DNA of 64,000 nucleotides from Liriodendron chinense (Eukaryota > Streptophyta > Magnoliopsida > Magnoliales > Magnoliaceae): the NCBI GenBank assembly GCA_003013855.2, contig ML058433.1:7625966-7689965 (forward strand). Direction: 5' to 3'. A program made the translations under genes and the position numbers. How positions within the stretch are numbered: the stretch's first letter is position 1; each line of letters opens with the position of its first letter. Below are positions 1-12,242 of this stretch, one piece after another. The notes beneath the pieces were generated by a model, which was not told where the DNA came from, made no database searches, and saw only the letters and a list, made by a program, of their open reading frames with translations.

Positions 1-2037
1 AGCTGAAATCAAGAAGAATTGGGTGAAATTTGACCGACCCCGAGAGAGAGACTTCTCTTCTCAATTACATGATACACCATAATCATGCACCGCAACAAGG
101 TTATCCGATCTCAGGACCCTCGAATACCCTAATTAAGCTGTCAACAGGCCTAGTACTTAGTATTTTTCAGCCCTAAGAAGTGCCCTGTCGGCTCGAAAAT
201 CAACTTACGTCGAGCGAAATGAAACGCGATTGTTGCACTGACGCCAAAGTGGACTCAACATTATTGTGATCCTTGTGGACATGATCCATCCTTGTTCAAA
301 GACAATCATCGTCAATATTCACCAAATATCCCAATCAAACCGTAAACTGGTCCAATACTTAGTCATTTCCAGCCCTAGGAAGTGCCCTGTTGGCTCAAAA
401 ATCAACTAATGCCAAGTAAAACCAACCGAGATCTCAAAGACGTGAAGGAAAAGCTAATGTCCTTATACTATAAAACAACTGAGTTAAACATTCACAAGGC
501 ACCAATCCCTATCGTTTACTAGAAATTGACACAAACAGGTGCCCATCGACCTAATACTCGGCCATCCGCAAGCATCGGAAGTGGCCGATCTGGCCCATCT
601 AACTTAAACTTCTCAAGGAAATGTGGCTCGACACAGCCTATCTGAGTGATCCTTAAGGATATACACGAGATAGATTAATCAAATCAAATGCATAATTCCT
701 CTGATACACTGAACATCTAGCATAAGTGCATTCCTCTCTCGAGCATGCATCGAGTACATTTACTTTGTACTGTATTCATTTGCATCCATTACATGAATTT
801 CATTCATCCCAGATCGAGATATGAAATTAAATCAAACGGACTATGGTTATCATCAAAAATCGTAATCAAATACTCCATCGTTAAGACCAATTGATGTATG
901 TCCCATCCAAAGCGAGATCCGTCAGTTGAGAAGCTAAGGTAATAGCGGAGTGTCTTCCAGCAAGTCACCTGTCCCAAACTGAGACAGTAAATGGCATTGG
1001 TTGCACTAAGAAACCATGGAGTGTCTTCCAGCCGGTCACCCGTCCCAAACTAAGATGGTTAATGGCATTGGTTGCACTAAGAAAGCATGGAGTGTCTTCC
1101 AGCAGGTCACTTGTCCCAAACTAAGACGGTCAATGGCACTGGTTGCACTAAGAAACCAAGGAGTGTCTTCTAATAGGTCACCGATCCCAAACTGAGATGG
1201 TCAATGGCACTGGTTGCACTAAGAGACCATGAAGTGTCTTCCAGCAGGTCACCCGTCCCAAATTGAGACGATCAATGGCACTGGTTGCACTAAGAGACCA
1301 TGGAGTGTCTTCCAGCAGGTCACTCGTCCCAAACTGAGATGGTCTATGGCACTAATTACACTAAATGGAAACTGTGGAGTGTATTCCTAAAAGTCATTCC
1401 GCCCATAGAGACGACCAATGACACTGTGATACATGACTCAATTAAAATCCTAGTTGCTACTCAACTAGGAACACCCGAAGAGCATGTGACCAACATCTAA
1501 CTGGTCTTAACAATGGCTTGGTCTATAAGAAATCCTAAACTTGGTCTTTACGACCGTGAATTCAAAACTATAACACCTTATGATTTAAATTATTTGCTCG
1601 ATCTATTCGGGCTTCATCCCTAATATTCTACTATTGTACAAATTCAATTCATAGTGGAATCTTGTCGCTTTGTGCCGTGGTTTTCTCCCGCAAGGGTTTC
1701 CATGAAAAAATTTCTGTGTTGTCTATGTTGTGCTTTATTTACATTCATGCTCTTTTAATGCTTTATTTAACTTATTTATGATGCATGCATGCATTTACTT
1801 TTGCCTTTTAATTAAGGGTGATCATCCATTGATGTAATTAAGGGTTCATGACTAGCTCATAGCCCGGAATGTAAAAGATCTTAGAATCTCTGGAATGAAA
1901 TTTACCTTACGGTGCTTTCTCATGTATACTTTGTGATTGCTTCTATACTTAAAACTCCAGAATACTTCTATACTTAAAACTCCAAAATAACGAAACACAG
2001 AAAAAACTGCCAAATGAGCATTTTTCTAGTTTTAACA
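1..2037 (+). repeat. 5' LTR of element 1 (truncated by window start)
   Basis: The text from base 1 matches 9840 onwards in the 3' LTR, with many substitutions, including blocks such as GCCCTGTCGGCTCGAAAATC. It ends at 2037 in ...TTTTAACA, three bases before the primer site. It carries about six copies of the 71-bp satellite, whereas the 3' LTR carries about 24. Confidence 0.8.
944..1372 (+). repeat. 71-bp tandem satellite, short array in the 5' LTR
   Basis: About six head-to-tail units, each with GTGTCTTCCAGCAGGTCACC, then CCCAAACTGAGACGGTCAATG and a tail GCACTAAGAAACCATGGA. Units differ by scattered substitutions. The same repeat is expanded at 12243-13930. Confidence 0.9.
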
Positions 2038-2040
2038 AAC

Positions 2041-2058
2041 TAGCGACTCTGCTGGGGA
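2041..2058 (+). other. Primer-binding site, tRNA-Arg type
   Basis: TAGCGACTCTGCTGGGGA lies three bases after the LTR end. It is complementary to the 3' end of a plant tRNA-Arg except at its second base (A for G), and it is nearly the same as the site at 46674 in the Tat element. Confidence 0.75.
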
Positions 2059-2396
2059 TCGAACATACCAGAATCTATGGTTATCTCTGAGTAAAGAAAT
2101 ATTCTAAGATAAATCATTTGCAAAGATAGACGTATACGTGAGAAAGGTTACCACAAGGAGAAATGTTCGGCGCCTTCACAAGCGCCAAACTGGCGACTCT
2201 CAACGAGAACGTTCTTCCCTTCATCTTTAAGGAAAAAGAATTTCAAAAAATTTTCTAAAAGAATTTATAAATTTCGTATAGCATGCATATGATTCATACT
2301 TATGTTTCTGTCAATCGTTGAGCTATATCACGATTGGTAAGGACGCATCTTCTCTCCTTTTTAAGGGCGCAGAGTGTTCTAATGCATGTATAACTG

Positions 2397-2400
<4 letters not shown>

Positions 2401-2454
<54 letters not shown>
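2401..2454 (+). repeat. (GA)n microsatellite
   Basis: About 27 uninterrupted GA units in the leader between primer site and gag of element 1. An open frame that crosses it is only the repeat read as Arg-Glu. Confidence 0.98.
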
Positions 2455-2458
<4 letters not shown>

Positions 2459-2883
2459 AACCAACCATCAAAATTACACAAATGGCATCCACTATGATCT
2501 TCCTAACTTCTGGATGGTTTTACTTCCCTCACCTCGCGATAGCAGAAGCAACGATTCCCGAAGCTGATTGACAACTTATCCAGAAACGTCGATCATCAAA
2601 GAAGGCTGAAGACAAGAAGGTGACTCCAGTCAGAGCAAAGACAGTAAAGACAGAGCAATGTGAGAAAACAGTGGAAGCTAGCCTGCAGGAATGAAGCTCT
2701 CAATGTCAACAAAGTCACTGTAGCATCCAAGCCAGAATTCTCCTTTATCGTTACCGACTTCCCAGTAATGCCGAGAACAGCAATACCAATCAAGATACCG
2801 AGTCAGTCTACTATCCGGGACTTGACCAAGACAGCGATAAAGACATGCTCTGCTGAAATCACCATGACTAGGGCAAGGCCATA

Positions 2884-3092
2884 GTGAGTACAAGTCGCAA
2901 TAGTGCAAGTCATAGAAGGGGAGGCAAGCGAGCGAGACGCAGAGCTGCCTCCGATCCAAGAGCAAATAGACGAGATCATTCAGGTCCAGGAAGACACGGC
3001 CAGAGAGATAAGAGAAATAAAAGAAGCATTGGTGGCTCTAGTCGCCTAAGAGGTAGTCAGAAGCCCAACCGTTCCCATTGGACAACCACTGG
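2884..3092 (+). pseudogene. Gag coiled-coil fragment, first copy (element 1)
   Basis: One frame reads IQVQ-like heptads (PPIQEQIDEI, then EIREIKEALVALVA) up to a TAA at about 3049. The same segment recurs at 6205-6405 as AIQEQINELV and QEALANLISQ, and the DNA is alignable across both. It is a duplicated piece of a gag coiled coil. The reading frame is broken and interrupted by the solo LTR at 3098, so no product is expected. Confidence 0.55.
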
Positions 3093-3097
3093 GAGAG

Positions 3098-5016
3098 TGT
3101 TCGCTCGCCTCAAGTGTAAGGCTGCGATGTAGTAATAAATCTCGGTAAGACCGAGGTCGATCCATAGGGAAAGAGGTAAATAATTCCAAGTACTCTAAAA
3201 CTAGAATCTAAGAAGTTTAAGAAAGTAGTTTTTCACATGAAATAAGAAAATCTAAAAATAAGAAGAACTAGAGTATCAAGGATCCACTTGCAGTAGTCCA
3301 ATGCCAATCCATTCATCCAAGTACGACACAATTAGAATCAAAGTCCTATCTCTCATATAATTGGAAGATATAACATTCAAGCACAAACAATCCCACTTAA
3401 ATCTGAAAATCAGATTTCTGGTTCTAATGAAGCACATAGAACTTGAACTTGTAGCCTTTGGAGTAACAGCCATGCCTATGGACTATGGCATGCTCAAGGG
3501 TTACTACAATTCGAATTCAAACAACCCAATCATGGTAATCTCAGAGAATTGCAAGGAACTTATGTCCGGAGCACACAAACTCTCGCAAAACTTCTAAAAA
3601 CCAAACTTTAATCAAACTAGAAGTTCAAAATCCAAAATTAAGAAAAGGGTACTTGAAATAAAAGAATTAAAGCATTGAAACCAACTACAAATTTCACCTC
3701 TAGCTCTAGCTAAGAGGTTAACTAAGAAAAAGCATATTAAAACTAGAACTAGAACTAACAAAAGGAAGAAAAACTAGCTGTAGGAGGCTAGGTAGCCTCC
3801 TAGGACTTGGACTTCTTGCTTCCCACGTCTTTGCTTGATTTGGAATAGAAGAGAGTACCTCCTTTTATAATACAACAAGAGTACCGCAACACAATAGATT
3901 TTGTTTCGCTTTGTACGGCTTAACCAATGGTCGGATTGCCTTCAAATTTGATTTGCAGCTTCCTTGTACTGTGATCTTCCTCATAGATGATTTATATTTC
4001 CAAGATTATCTTCTGAATGGGCCCACCAATTAGATCAGCGACCGCCTCTCAAAATCGCGCAATTCGGGTACCTTCAGAACCAGTCATCTTGCCTTCAACG
4101 CTCCGGAGTGTACAGAGGTCGGATTGATCTCAAATTTTGAACATTAGTAGAAAACTTCCTCTTCTACATGATAGATGGATTAGATTGTCCAAAATAATTT
4201 CAGAATTAGGTGTGAAAATTAGAACACTCAGGCCTTTTATAAAATCTGTGCAGTTGGATCTTTCTGGATGGTCCATCTTTCCTCAACCGGTACGATCAAA
4301 CCACACATCCTTTTGATCTGAAACTTTGTGGTTATTCATATATGGATGTGGTCTAGAAGATGGTCAAAGTATATTCTTCATATCATCAATGATGGGCCAC
4401 TTGGACCGGCCCAGAGTGGAGTAGGCGAAATCTGAAACTTTCTGGACAGTTCGTATTGTTTTGGCCACCACGGTCAATCCGTAGCTCCGATCGACACGAA
4501 ACCACTTGGGTTATTTCGGTGTCGAGCTCCTCTTCGACATGGATGTGTTAGATTTCCAAATATCATCAAGATGGGTCTAGGAAACTGGGCCAAAAAACTA
4601 GAAATGGGAATAGCCTGCTGTTTGAAATCTGGAAACCTGAAATTGCATGGCCGACCAGTCTTGACCGGTCGGACAGGGCTGGCCGACCGGTCTAGCCTGT
4701 CTATTAGATGTTCAGGGAGTGAAGCAGACCGGTCTTAACCGGTCGGGCCTTCTTGGCCAACCGGTCAAGACCGGTCGGAACCATTTTCTGCATTCTTTCT
4801 TCTTTCTTTTCTTCTCTCTTTGCTTTCTTCTTTCTTTAGCCCACCTTGGGTCTTCATCCAAGGCTCCTAAATGTCTCCTTTTGGTCTCCAATTAGATGAA
4901 GTCTGCTCTCATTCCTACAATCACAAAACCTACATTAGATGGGCCTTTTAAACATGCAAACCATGCATATAATGTGATGGAATGGCCTATATAATGTATA
5001 AATTGGAGGTTCAACA
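3098..5016 (-). mobile_element. Solo LTR A, Athila type, TSD GAGAG
   Basis: On the plus strand it runs from TGTTCGCTCGCCTCAAGTG to ...GGAGGTTCAACA, so the LTR itself is on the minus strand. Perfect 5-bp target duplications flank it (GAGAG at 3093-3097 and 5017-5021). No internal sequence is present, so it formed by recombination between the two LTRs of a full element. A TATA-like TTTTATAA on the plus strand (about 3861) reads as the promoter on the minus strand, and the GACCGGTC cluster lies upstream of it. It splits the gag remnant of element 1. Confidence 0.95.
4649..4779 (-). repeat. GACCGGTC inverted-motif cluster in LTR A
   Basis: Several GACCGGTC half-sites arranged face to face (for example GACCAGTC-TT-GACCGGTC and CCGGTC-AA-GACCGGTC). 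They lie in the U3 part of the LTR, upstream of its TATA box. Confidence 0.9.
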
Positions 5017-5021
5017 GAGAG

Positions 5022-6420
5022 TCATAGGAGGCAACAGGAGAACTAATAGCCGCAGAACCACAAGTTCGCACCAAGAATGTTGCATTCGAGCGCGCGCCAC
5101 CGTAACCATCTCATGCCACGAGGAAGAGTTATCCCAAACAGTTGCAAGCCTGATACGTCAGGAGAAAGAGAAGGAGAAAGGAGAAAAATATGTCTATCGG
5201 ATACCGTATCCATCCGAAGTTAACAAAATTTCATTCCCTGACGACTTTAAGCATCCCGACTTTCCACAATTGGACAGCAAAGGGTCACCCGAGGAGCATA
5301 TGACCCAATTCATGACCGTGCTAAGGAATTTGTCCGTAGTACCTCAATATTGCCTCAGATTGTTTGGGTCGACGCTGACTGAAAAGGCATTTCAATGGTA
5401 CATGTCATTACCCGCGGGGTCTATCAGGACCTGGGATCGGATGCAAGAGATGTTCATTTCCAAATTTTTCTCCACTGAGTGAGAAGTCTCGCTGACAAAT
5501 TTAGCCTTAGTCCGTCAAGGGCAAGGAGAGTCAGTCGAGAATTTTATTGATAGATGGGGAACCATAGCAACGTAGTGCCGAGAGTTGCCTAGCGAGCCTG
5601 AGCAGGTCAAGATGTGCATGCAGGCCATGGACGCGATGATTTTGTTCGGTCTATCCGAGCATAACTTCTTGATGCTCTGAGATTTGGCTATGAAGGCCCA
5701 CCTGGTGGAAGGAGCCGTGTTCAAAGCACAGTTCAAAGCAGAAAAGCCCATAAGAGAAGTTGTGAAGACAACTGTGTCAAATTAAGTCGACAAGAGCAAG
5801 GCTTCAAAAGATCGGAAACGCCCGCATTCAAAACATAAGATCAAAGGTAAGCTGACAGAAACTCAGTCCAAAGCTAAAGGGCCACAAAGACCAAAAATGA
5901 TAACGATCGTCGGATGGGGCAAGGTAGACGGGCGTTATTCGTTTAACCTGGAAGATCTGGTTCCAATAATGGAACAACTAGTCGAAGAAGGGAAGATGCA
6001 ATTGTCAAAATCGATCCGACCAGATGAAGTAGGGCAAGTGGATGCCCCCAATTATTGTAAGTATCATCGGATCCTGGGATATAAGACAGAAGAATGCCTC
6101 ATCTTAAAGGGAAAGTGCAAAGACTAATAAACCAAGGTACTATTAAGCTCAAGACAGAAGAGACCGGTCAGGTTATGTCAGCCGTAGTGTCAATAGCACC
6201 CATGATACACGAAAGGTCGGTACAAGTCGCGATGGTGTAGGTTGTTAAAGAAAGAGAACTGGTAAGACAAGACGTCAAGCTGTCAGCAATCCAAGAGCAG
6301 ATCAACGAATTGGTCCATACTCATAAGGAGTTATCTAGGCAAATGGGAGAAGTTCAAGAGGCTCTAGCCAACTTGATCTCACAGAATGCAACACCCAGTA
6401 TCGCTCTACCTATCCGATAG
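5022..6420 (+). pseudogene. Decayed Tat-type gag (element 1)
   Basis: One frame encodes a retrotransposon gag core (residues such as FPDDFKHPDFPQLD, AFQWYMSLP and TWDRMQEMFISKFF), then a zinc-knuckle-like segment YCKYHRILGYKTEECLILK near 6050-6110 and a coiled coil (6205-6405). In-frame stops lie at 5480, 5573, 5678, 5783 and 6125, so it cannot make one protein. In the full gag of the large Tat element the matching parts are the QALDWYTSL-like core and YCAYHQGRGHATDRC. Gag would form the particle and bind RNA. The ATG at 4982 lies inside solo LTR A and is not the real start. Confidence 0.8.
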
Positions 6421-6782
6421 TCGGAAGAAGAAACACCGGGGCAGTCCGTGAAGCAGTTGAAGTGAGACAACAGACCCATCCTGAACAAACGAATGCGCAT
6501 ATGTCGGATTCAGACTCCATGATCCCATACGAACTGCTAAGAAGCATCTCTCTCACCCATCACAACTTGGTTGCAGAGATTCACCGGGTAGAGCAGTCTA
6601 TTTCGAAAACACGGCCTCAGGCAGAAAAGTCAAGACATGAAACGAGAAAGAGGACATGGGTTGAAGCAAGAAAGAACCCTAGGAACCAAAAACGACAGAA
6701 TCTAGGGCATGAGGCAGAGACCAGTGAAATGACGACATGAGACAAGGGCAAAGAATCTCAAAAGTTGTAGCATATGACAATC

Positions 6783-7081
6783 AGTGAGTAAGACAAAAAG
6801 AATGGACCTTATACATTTGACATTAAAGATCTTGTCCCAATTATGGGGCATTTAATCGAAGAAGGAAAATTACGACTCCTAAAGTTTGTTCGACCAGCTG
6901 AAGTAGGATGCGTGGATGATCCCAACTACTGCGAATATCACAGATGCATAGGCCATGAGACCGAGCAATACTTCGTTCTAAAAGGAAAGGTACAAAAGAT
7001 GATAAATCAAGGCATCGTCATTTTGAAGATTGAAGGGTCAAATAGAGCCCTTGGCAGTACAATTCCGATAGATATCACCTA
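6783..7081 (+). pseudogene. Second, duplicated gag zinc-knuckle segment (element 1)
   Basis: This stretch repeats the module at 5925-6125: both read a YxF(N/D)(L/I)xDLVPIM start, a (V/I)EEGK block, (R)P(D/A)EVG and YC(K/E)YHR. The second copy has lost the last cysteine of the knuckle (TEQYFVLK against TEECLILK). Such a tandem duplication inside gag is unusual. It ends with a TAG at 7080. It may reflect unequal recombination between element copies. Confidence 0.7.
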
Positions 7082-8740
7082 GAAAAAATGTTTGCTCAAG
7101 GACTCCATTTCCTAAACTTCAATAATCGTGAACGCTTACAAATAGTTCTGACGTGTTATAAAGTAGATAGGGGTATACTTATGTTCGCTCATGCATCTAT
7201 TTCATCTATATGTTGCACTTCATACTCACTCACATGTTCACTCACATCATACTATTACGCATACGAATATAAAATGTTCCTAGAGTTTTTCTTAATGATA
7301 GGTAACATGGTCAAAGAGTATCAGAGAATCAACTCCATAAATCATCAACATGACTCATTATATTCTTGTCGAAGCAGTCAAACCAGAAGAAAATATCCCA
7401 TAGGAAGTTTACGCGAAGCACGACATCCTCATATTATTATATCTTCATCGCAGGCACTCTTATTATTATTTCGGTATTCTGGCATCCCTTTACTTAATAG
7501 GAAAATGCTTTAGAATTGATGGATTCTTATACATATATATATAGTTCTATATGAAGACAACCGGGACATTCTATTATTAGCAATCTCTTATACTTACGTA
7601 CACAGTTTTATATGAAGATGGCCGGAACATCGATGTATATATTCAGCTTTCATATTCTATCATGGATCCCCTCCTCACTATTGTATTATTCTTCTAATCC
7701 ATGTGAAGATAAGTCAAGGCTAGGAATCTCCTATATATACATATACATACGGCCTTATATGAAGATAATTAGGGCATTCTATTATATATCGCTTTACCTT
7801 GAAAACATCAACAGCTTTCTCTTATAAATGACTCTGTGACAAGAATCTGTGATTAAAGATTATGATCAGAGGGTATTCTGTATGGATTCCTAAAACACAA
7901 GACCTTTCTCATCAGAATGAAGTGGTCTTACAAAGTGACGAGCTAAAAGCACTGGGGGCAAGCCCCAACATACTATGAAAAACTTGATTTTATAGAAGAA
8001 GCACTGGGGGCAAGCCCCAACTATGATTAAAACCTCAAGTCTGCAGAAAGAAATGACTGGGAGTAGGCCAGGAAGGATGACAGATAAAACTGAAAATGAG
8101 GAGCTGGACGAAAGTTTTAGATTTATGGCACGAACATCTCTCGAAAGCAATGACCTAAGGGTACACGAGTTAAGTGAAAAGGGAAGTATTATTTTTATGT
8201 ATTTTTCATTTTTATGCTTTAATATTCTTGGTTCACATTAAAACTCACACATAACTCATAATTTCATGCGTGCTAGTCTCAAACATATAACACCAAGCAG
8301 TAGTTTGGAAAAAGAATCATTATCATTATGTTGGATCATGAAGCACACAGTTAACAAGTTCCGATGTCAATTACATCAGATACAAGTAGCAGTTAGGTAT
8401 TCAGGACAACTGTCTAATACTGCTTTTGTCTGACAATGACTGTAAAGAGCAAAAGAACAGAGTTACCGCTTCTCTAGACACCCTGTTATGAACTGCAACA
8501 CATTTTTTCACATTGCTTCCATTGTAGCCTTTGCCTCGGCTAGCATCAGCGCAAGATCCAGAATATCATGAAGTTCGGTTTCTAAGTCTACCATTTGCTT
8601 GCGCGCTGCCTCTCCTTCACTTTCGAGTCATGCACCCTCAACACGGTTCTAATTAACGACAATATCGAGACAAGCAACCTTAAGATTTATGCCCACTTCT
8701 TCTGTCTGCAACCTCAAGACAAGCAACCTCATTTCATAGC
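7082..8740 (+). other. 3' non-coding part of element 1
   Basis: No convincing gene. It holds three imperfect repeats of a TATATGAAGA-(C/T)-(A/G)...GGGACATTCTATTATTAG type block at about 7548, 7608 and 7756, AT-rich runs, and a pair of GC-rich hairpins (7949-8021). The boundary with the 3' LTR is not sharply defined: similarity with the inverted LTR at 16089-18660 becomes clear from about 8741. Confidence 0.5.
7949..8021 (+). repeat. Two identical hairpins, 52 bp apart
   Basis: GCACTGGGGGCAAGCCCCAA occurs at 7949 and again at 8001. Each folds as TGGGG paired with CCCCA around a short loop. The intervening DNA is AT-rich and not repeated. Confidence 0.8.
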
Positions 8741-8873
8741 CTGATGAGAGGCTTAAAGTGCTTAGGCGTCAGTGACTTCGGTCTTTGAAAAGGTACTTGT
8801 CCTCTAGACAGTCGGAGCCTAAAATATAAAAAATATTCTAAGTATTGGAACATGCGTACACCACCAAGAGGGG

Positions 8874-9601
8874 CATGCGCATGCCACAAGGGCACATGCG
8901 CCTACCACATCACATGCGCATGGGATTTCTTCTCTCCCTCTTTCAAATTTGAAATTTCAAAAATATGCTAAAGTGTGGCCACATGTGCCCACACCAGAAG
9001 GCACATGCGCCTACATCCCACTATATGTGCATGGTGCATGGGCACATGCGCCTACACCCCCATGACATGCGCATGATCCACTTCCACATGCGCATGACTA
9101 CCCTCTCCAAATGCATGCGCTTAGCAACTTTTCATTTTTGGTGGACCTGATACCCGATTACCTATTATAAATACCCCACTCACCTACTGAGAGAGGGACC
9201 GCTTCATTTTTCGAGAGGACACCAGAGTGCTGCAAGAGGTAGAATCCTCACTAGAATCCCTTGCTGGAATCCTTCGTCGGAAAGGGAGACATGCGCCCAC
9301 TCCATCGAGTTTGGAAAATCCTAAAATGCACTAAGTGAAAGGAGGACATGCGCTCATCCTTTTGACAAAAAAATATGAAAATGGCTTAAGTGTCATATAG
9401 ACATGCGCCTACCATCCAAGTGCAGGCACATGTGCCTTGCAATATGCGCCCATGGGGAAGCACATGCACCTAGGAGAGGCACATGCGCTCACCTCCCATT
9501 CATCCTCTCTCTCCTCACTTTTTTTTTCAATATGCGCATGAGGGAGAGGGCACATGCGCCCACCTCAACCACATGCGCCCACATCCCATGAGAGGTGCGC
9601 C
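8874..9601 (+). repeat. Cluster of CATGCGC motifs including four CATGCGCATG palindromes
   Basis: Perfect 10-bp palindromes CATGCGCATG start at 8874, 8913, 9066 and 9087, all within 300 bp upstream of the TATA box at 9166. Many further ACATGCGCC(T/C)AC motifs continue to about 9601. Confidence 0.9.
9166..9173 (+). promoter_or_regulatory. TATA box of the element 1 LTR
   Basis: TATAAATA followed by CCCC, the same context as in the Tat LTR at 45623. The inverted LTR at 16089-18660 has the equivalent CTATAAATA on the minus strand at about 18252. Confidence 0.7.
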
Positions 9602-10122
9602 TGGACGTTGGTTGGAACCCTCGAATTTCCATGGTGTGGCCCGCCTTTAATCTGGTTCACCTTCTGATCAAACTGACTCTCTTAGACACACACCGATGAG
9701 ATTTATCCATTTTTCGGATCGGATTCTTCAACGGTCAATGATAAATGGCCCAAATCAGTATTTTAATAAAAAATGACCAACAAGTAGCCAATTTTACAAA
9801 CTCGAAAATCCCTCCGAAAGAGCCAGAAACAACCAAAATTATGAAGAATCGGGCGAAATTCGACCGACCCCGAGAGAGAGACTTCTTTTCTTTATTACAT
9901 GATATACCATAATCACGCACCGCAATGAGGTTATCCAATCTTAGGACCCTCGAATACCCTAATTAAGCGGTCAACAGGCCCAGTACTTAGTCATTTTCAG
10001 CCCTAGGAAGTGCCATGTCGGCTCGAAAATCGACTTACGTCGAGCGAAACGAAATACGATCGCACTGACGCGAGAGTGGATTCAGCATTATTGCGATCCT
10101 TGTGGACATGATCCATCCCTGT

Positions 10123-11545
10123 TGTTTGCTTACCTTAAGTGTAAGGTTGCGATGTAATAATAAATCTCGGTAAGACTGAGGTCGATCCACAGGGAATTAA
10201 AGAACAACTTTTAGATTATTCCAGCAACTAGGATTGCAACAATTTAGAGGTTCAATTGAGAGAATTATGCTAAAACAGTAACTTAAGAAAAACAGTAATT
10301 AAAGGCACTAAGGCTTTCAAGGATCCACTTGTAGTAATCCCATTCAATCCAATCAATCCAAGCATAAAACTCAACTAGATGTGAAGTCCTATCTCTCATC
10401 TAGTTGGAAAATAAAACATTAAAGCACATTCAATCTCACTTAAGTTGAACTTCCAAGTTCTAGTCCCATTCAACCACATATAGAATTCAAAATCATAGCC
10501 TTCGGAGTAACAGCCATGCATATGGACTATGGCATGCTCAAGGGTTACCATAATTCGAATCTAATCAAGCAAAACATGATAATCTCAGAGAATTGCAAGG
10601 AATCCATGTCCGGAGCACATGAACTCTCATAAAACTTCTAAAAATATCAATTTTAAGAACTAGAGCATTCAAAATTCGTACTTGAAGTAAAGCTACTTGA
10701 ATTAAACTGAATCAAACATGAAATTGGCTACAAGCTTAACCTCTCAGCCTTAGCTGAGAGATTCTAGCCGAGCATTGTCATACTACAACTAGAACTCAAA
10801 AGAAAACTAAAAAACATAAAAACCCAGAGTTTGGAGGGTTGCAAACACTCCACGACGGCTCCCTTCCTCTCCCACGAAGTTCCTTCACTTCTATGATACC
10901 CTAGGAAGAGCCCCTAGGTGTCCTTTTATAGTGAGGAAGCTCTGTTGCGTCGGAATCTTCCAGAATTTGTGTAAGGATATGCACTTGCGCAAAGAAAATT
11001 GGATCCCAAATTAGAAACTACCTGTTTTAATGCATGGCCGACCGGTCACAGCCGGTCGGACTGGGCTGGTCGACCGATCTGGACCGGTCGGACAGAGTTT
11101 TTAATTCATCCAGCGTGCATAGAGGAGAATCTGACCTGTTGGCCAACCGATCTTGACCGGTCGAACCAATTTGAATTTAGTCCAGGGAGTTTACAGAGGC
11201 AGCCGAACCGTTGGCCGACCGGTCAGACCAACTGGTCCTTTGTCCAGTGAGCTTCAAGGTGGCCGACAGGTCGGCTGACCAGTCAGGACCGGTCGGCCCT
11301 TGTTCTTTCTCCACTTTTTCTCCCTTTCTTTTCTCTTCTCTCTTTTACCTGATTTCTTCTTTCTTTGGTCCTCCTTCAATCTTCATCCAATGGTTCTAAA
11401 TGGACCCTCTTGGTCTCCAGTTAGGTGAAGTCCGCTCTTATTCCTATAATCACAAAACATGTATTAGATGGGCCTTTTAAACATGCAAACCATGCATATA
11501 ATGTAATGTAATGGCCTATATCATGTATAAATTAGAGGTTCAACA
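10123..11545 (-). mobile_element. Solo LTR B, Athila type, TSD CCTGT
   Basis: The plus strand runs from TGTTTGCTTACCTTAAGTG to ...GAGGTTCAACA. Perfect CCTGT duplications flank it (10118-10122, 11546-11550). Removing it rejoins 3' LTR sequence that matches window bases 280-310 (ATCCATCC then TGTTCAAAGAC). It carries its own GACCGGTC cluster and a TTTTATAG promoter box near 10924. Confidence 0.95.
11037..11299 (-). repeat. GACCGGTC inverted-motif cluster in LTR B
   Basis: About five face-to-face pairs of GACCGGTC-type half-sites (such as CCGACCGGTC and GACCGGTCGG, some with one change), upstream of the LTR promoter on the minus strand. Confidence 0.9.
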
Positions 11546-12242
11546 CCTGTTCAAAGACGATCATCACCGGTATTCACCGAATATCCCAATCAAACCATAA
11601 ACCGGTCCAGTATTTAGTCATTTTCAGCCCTGGGAAGTGCCATGTTGGCTCAAAAATCGACTAATGCCAAGTAAAACCAACCGCAATCTCAAAGACGTGA
11701 AGGCAAAGCTAATGTCCTTATGCTATAAAACAACTAAGTTAAACATTTACAGGGCACCGTTCCCTATCATTTACTAGAAATTGACACAAACAGGTGCCCA
11801 TCAGACCTGATACTCGGCCATTCGCAAGCATCGGAAGTGGCCGATCTAGCCCATCTAAGTTAAACTTCTCAAGGAAATGTGGCTCAACACAACCAATCTG
11901 AGTGATCCAATCGTTCAAAATATCGATTATTAATAATGATGAAGTCGAATTAAGGATATACACAAAGCAGAATAATCAAATCAAATGCATAATTCGTCTG
12001 ATACACTGAACATCTAGCATAAGTGCATTCCTCTCTCGAGCAAGCACAAGTATATTTACTTTATATTGTATTCATTTGCATCTATTACATGAATTTCATT
12101 CATCCCAGATCGAGATACGAAATTAAATCAAAGGGACTATGGTTATCATCGAAAACCGTAATCAAATACTCCATCGTTAATACCAGTTGATGTACGTACC
12201 ATCCAAAGCGGGATCCGTCAGTTGAGTAGCTAAGGTAATAGC

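Noticed and set aside
2386..2571. Arg-Glu-rich small protein
   Set aside because: It is a GA microsatellite read as codons.
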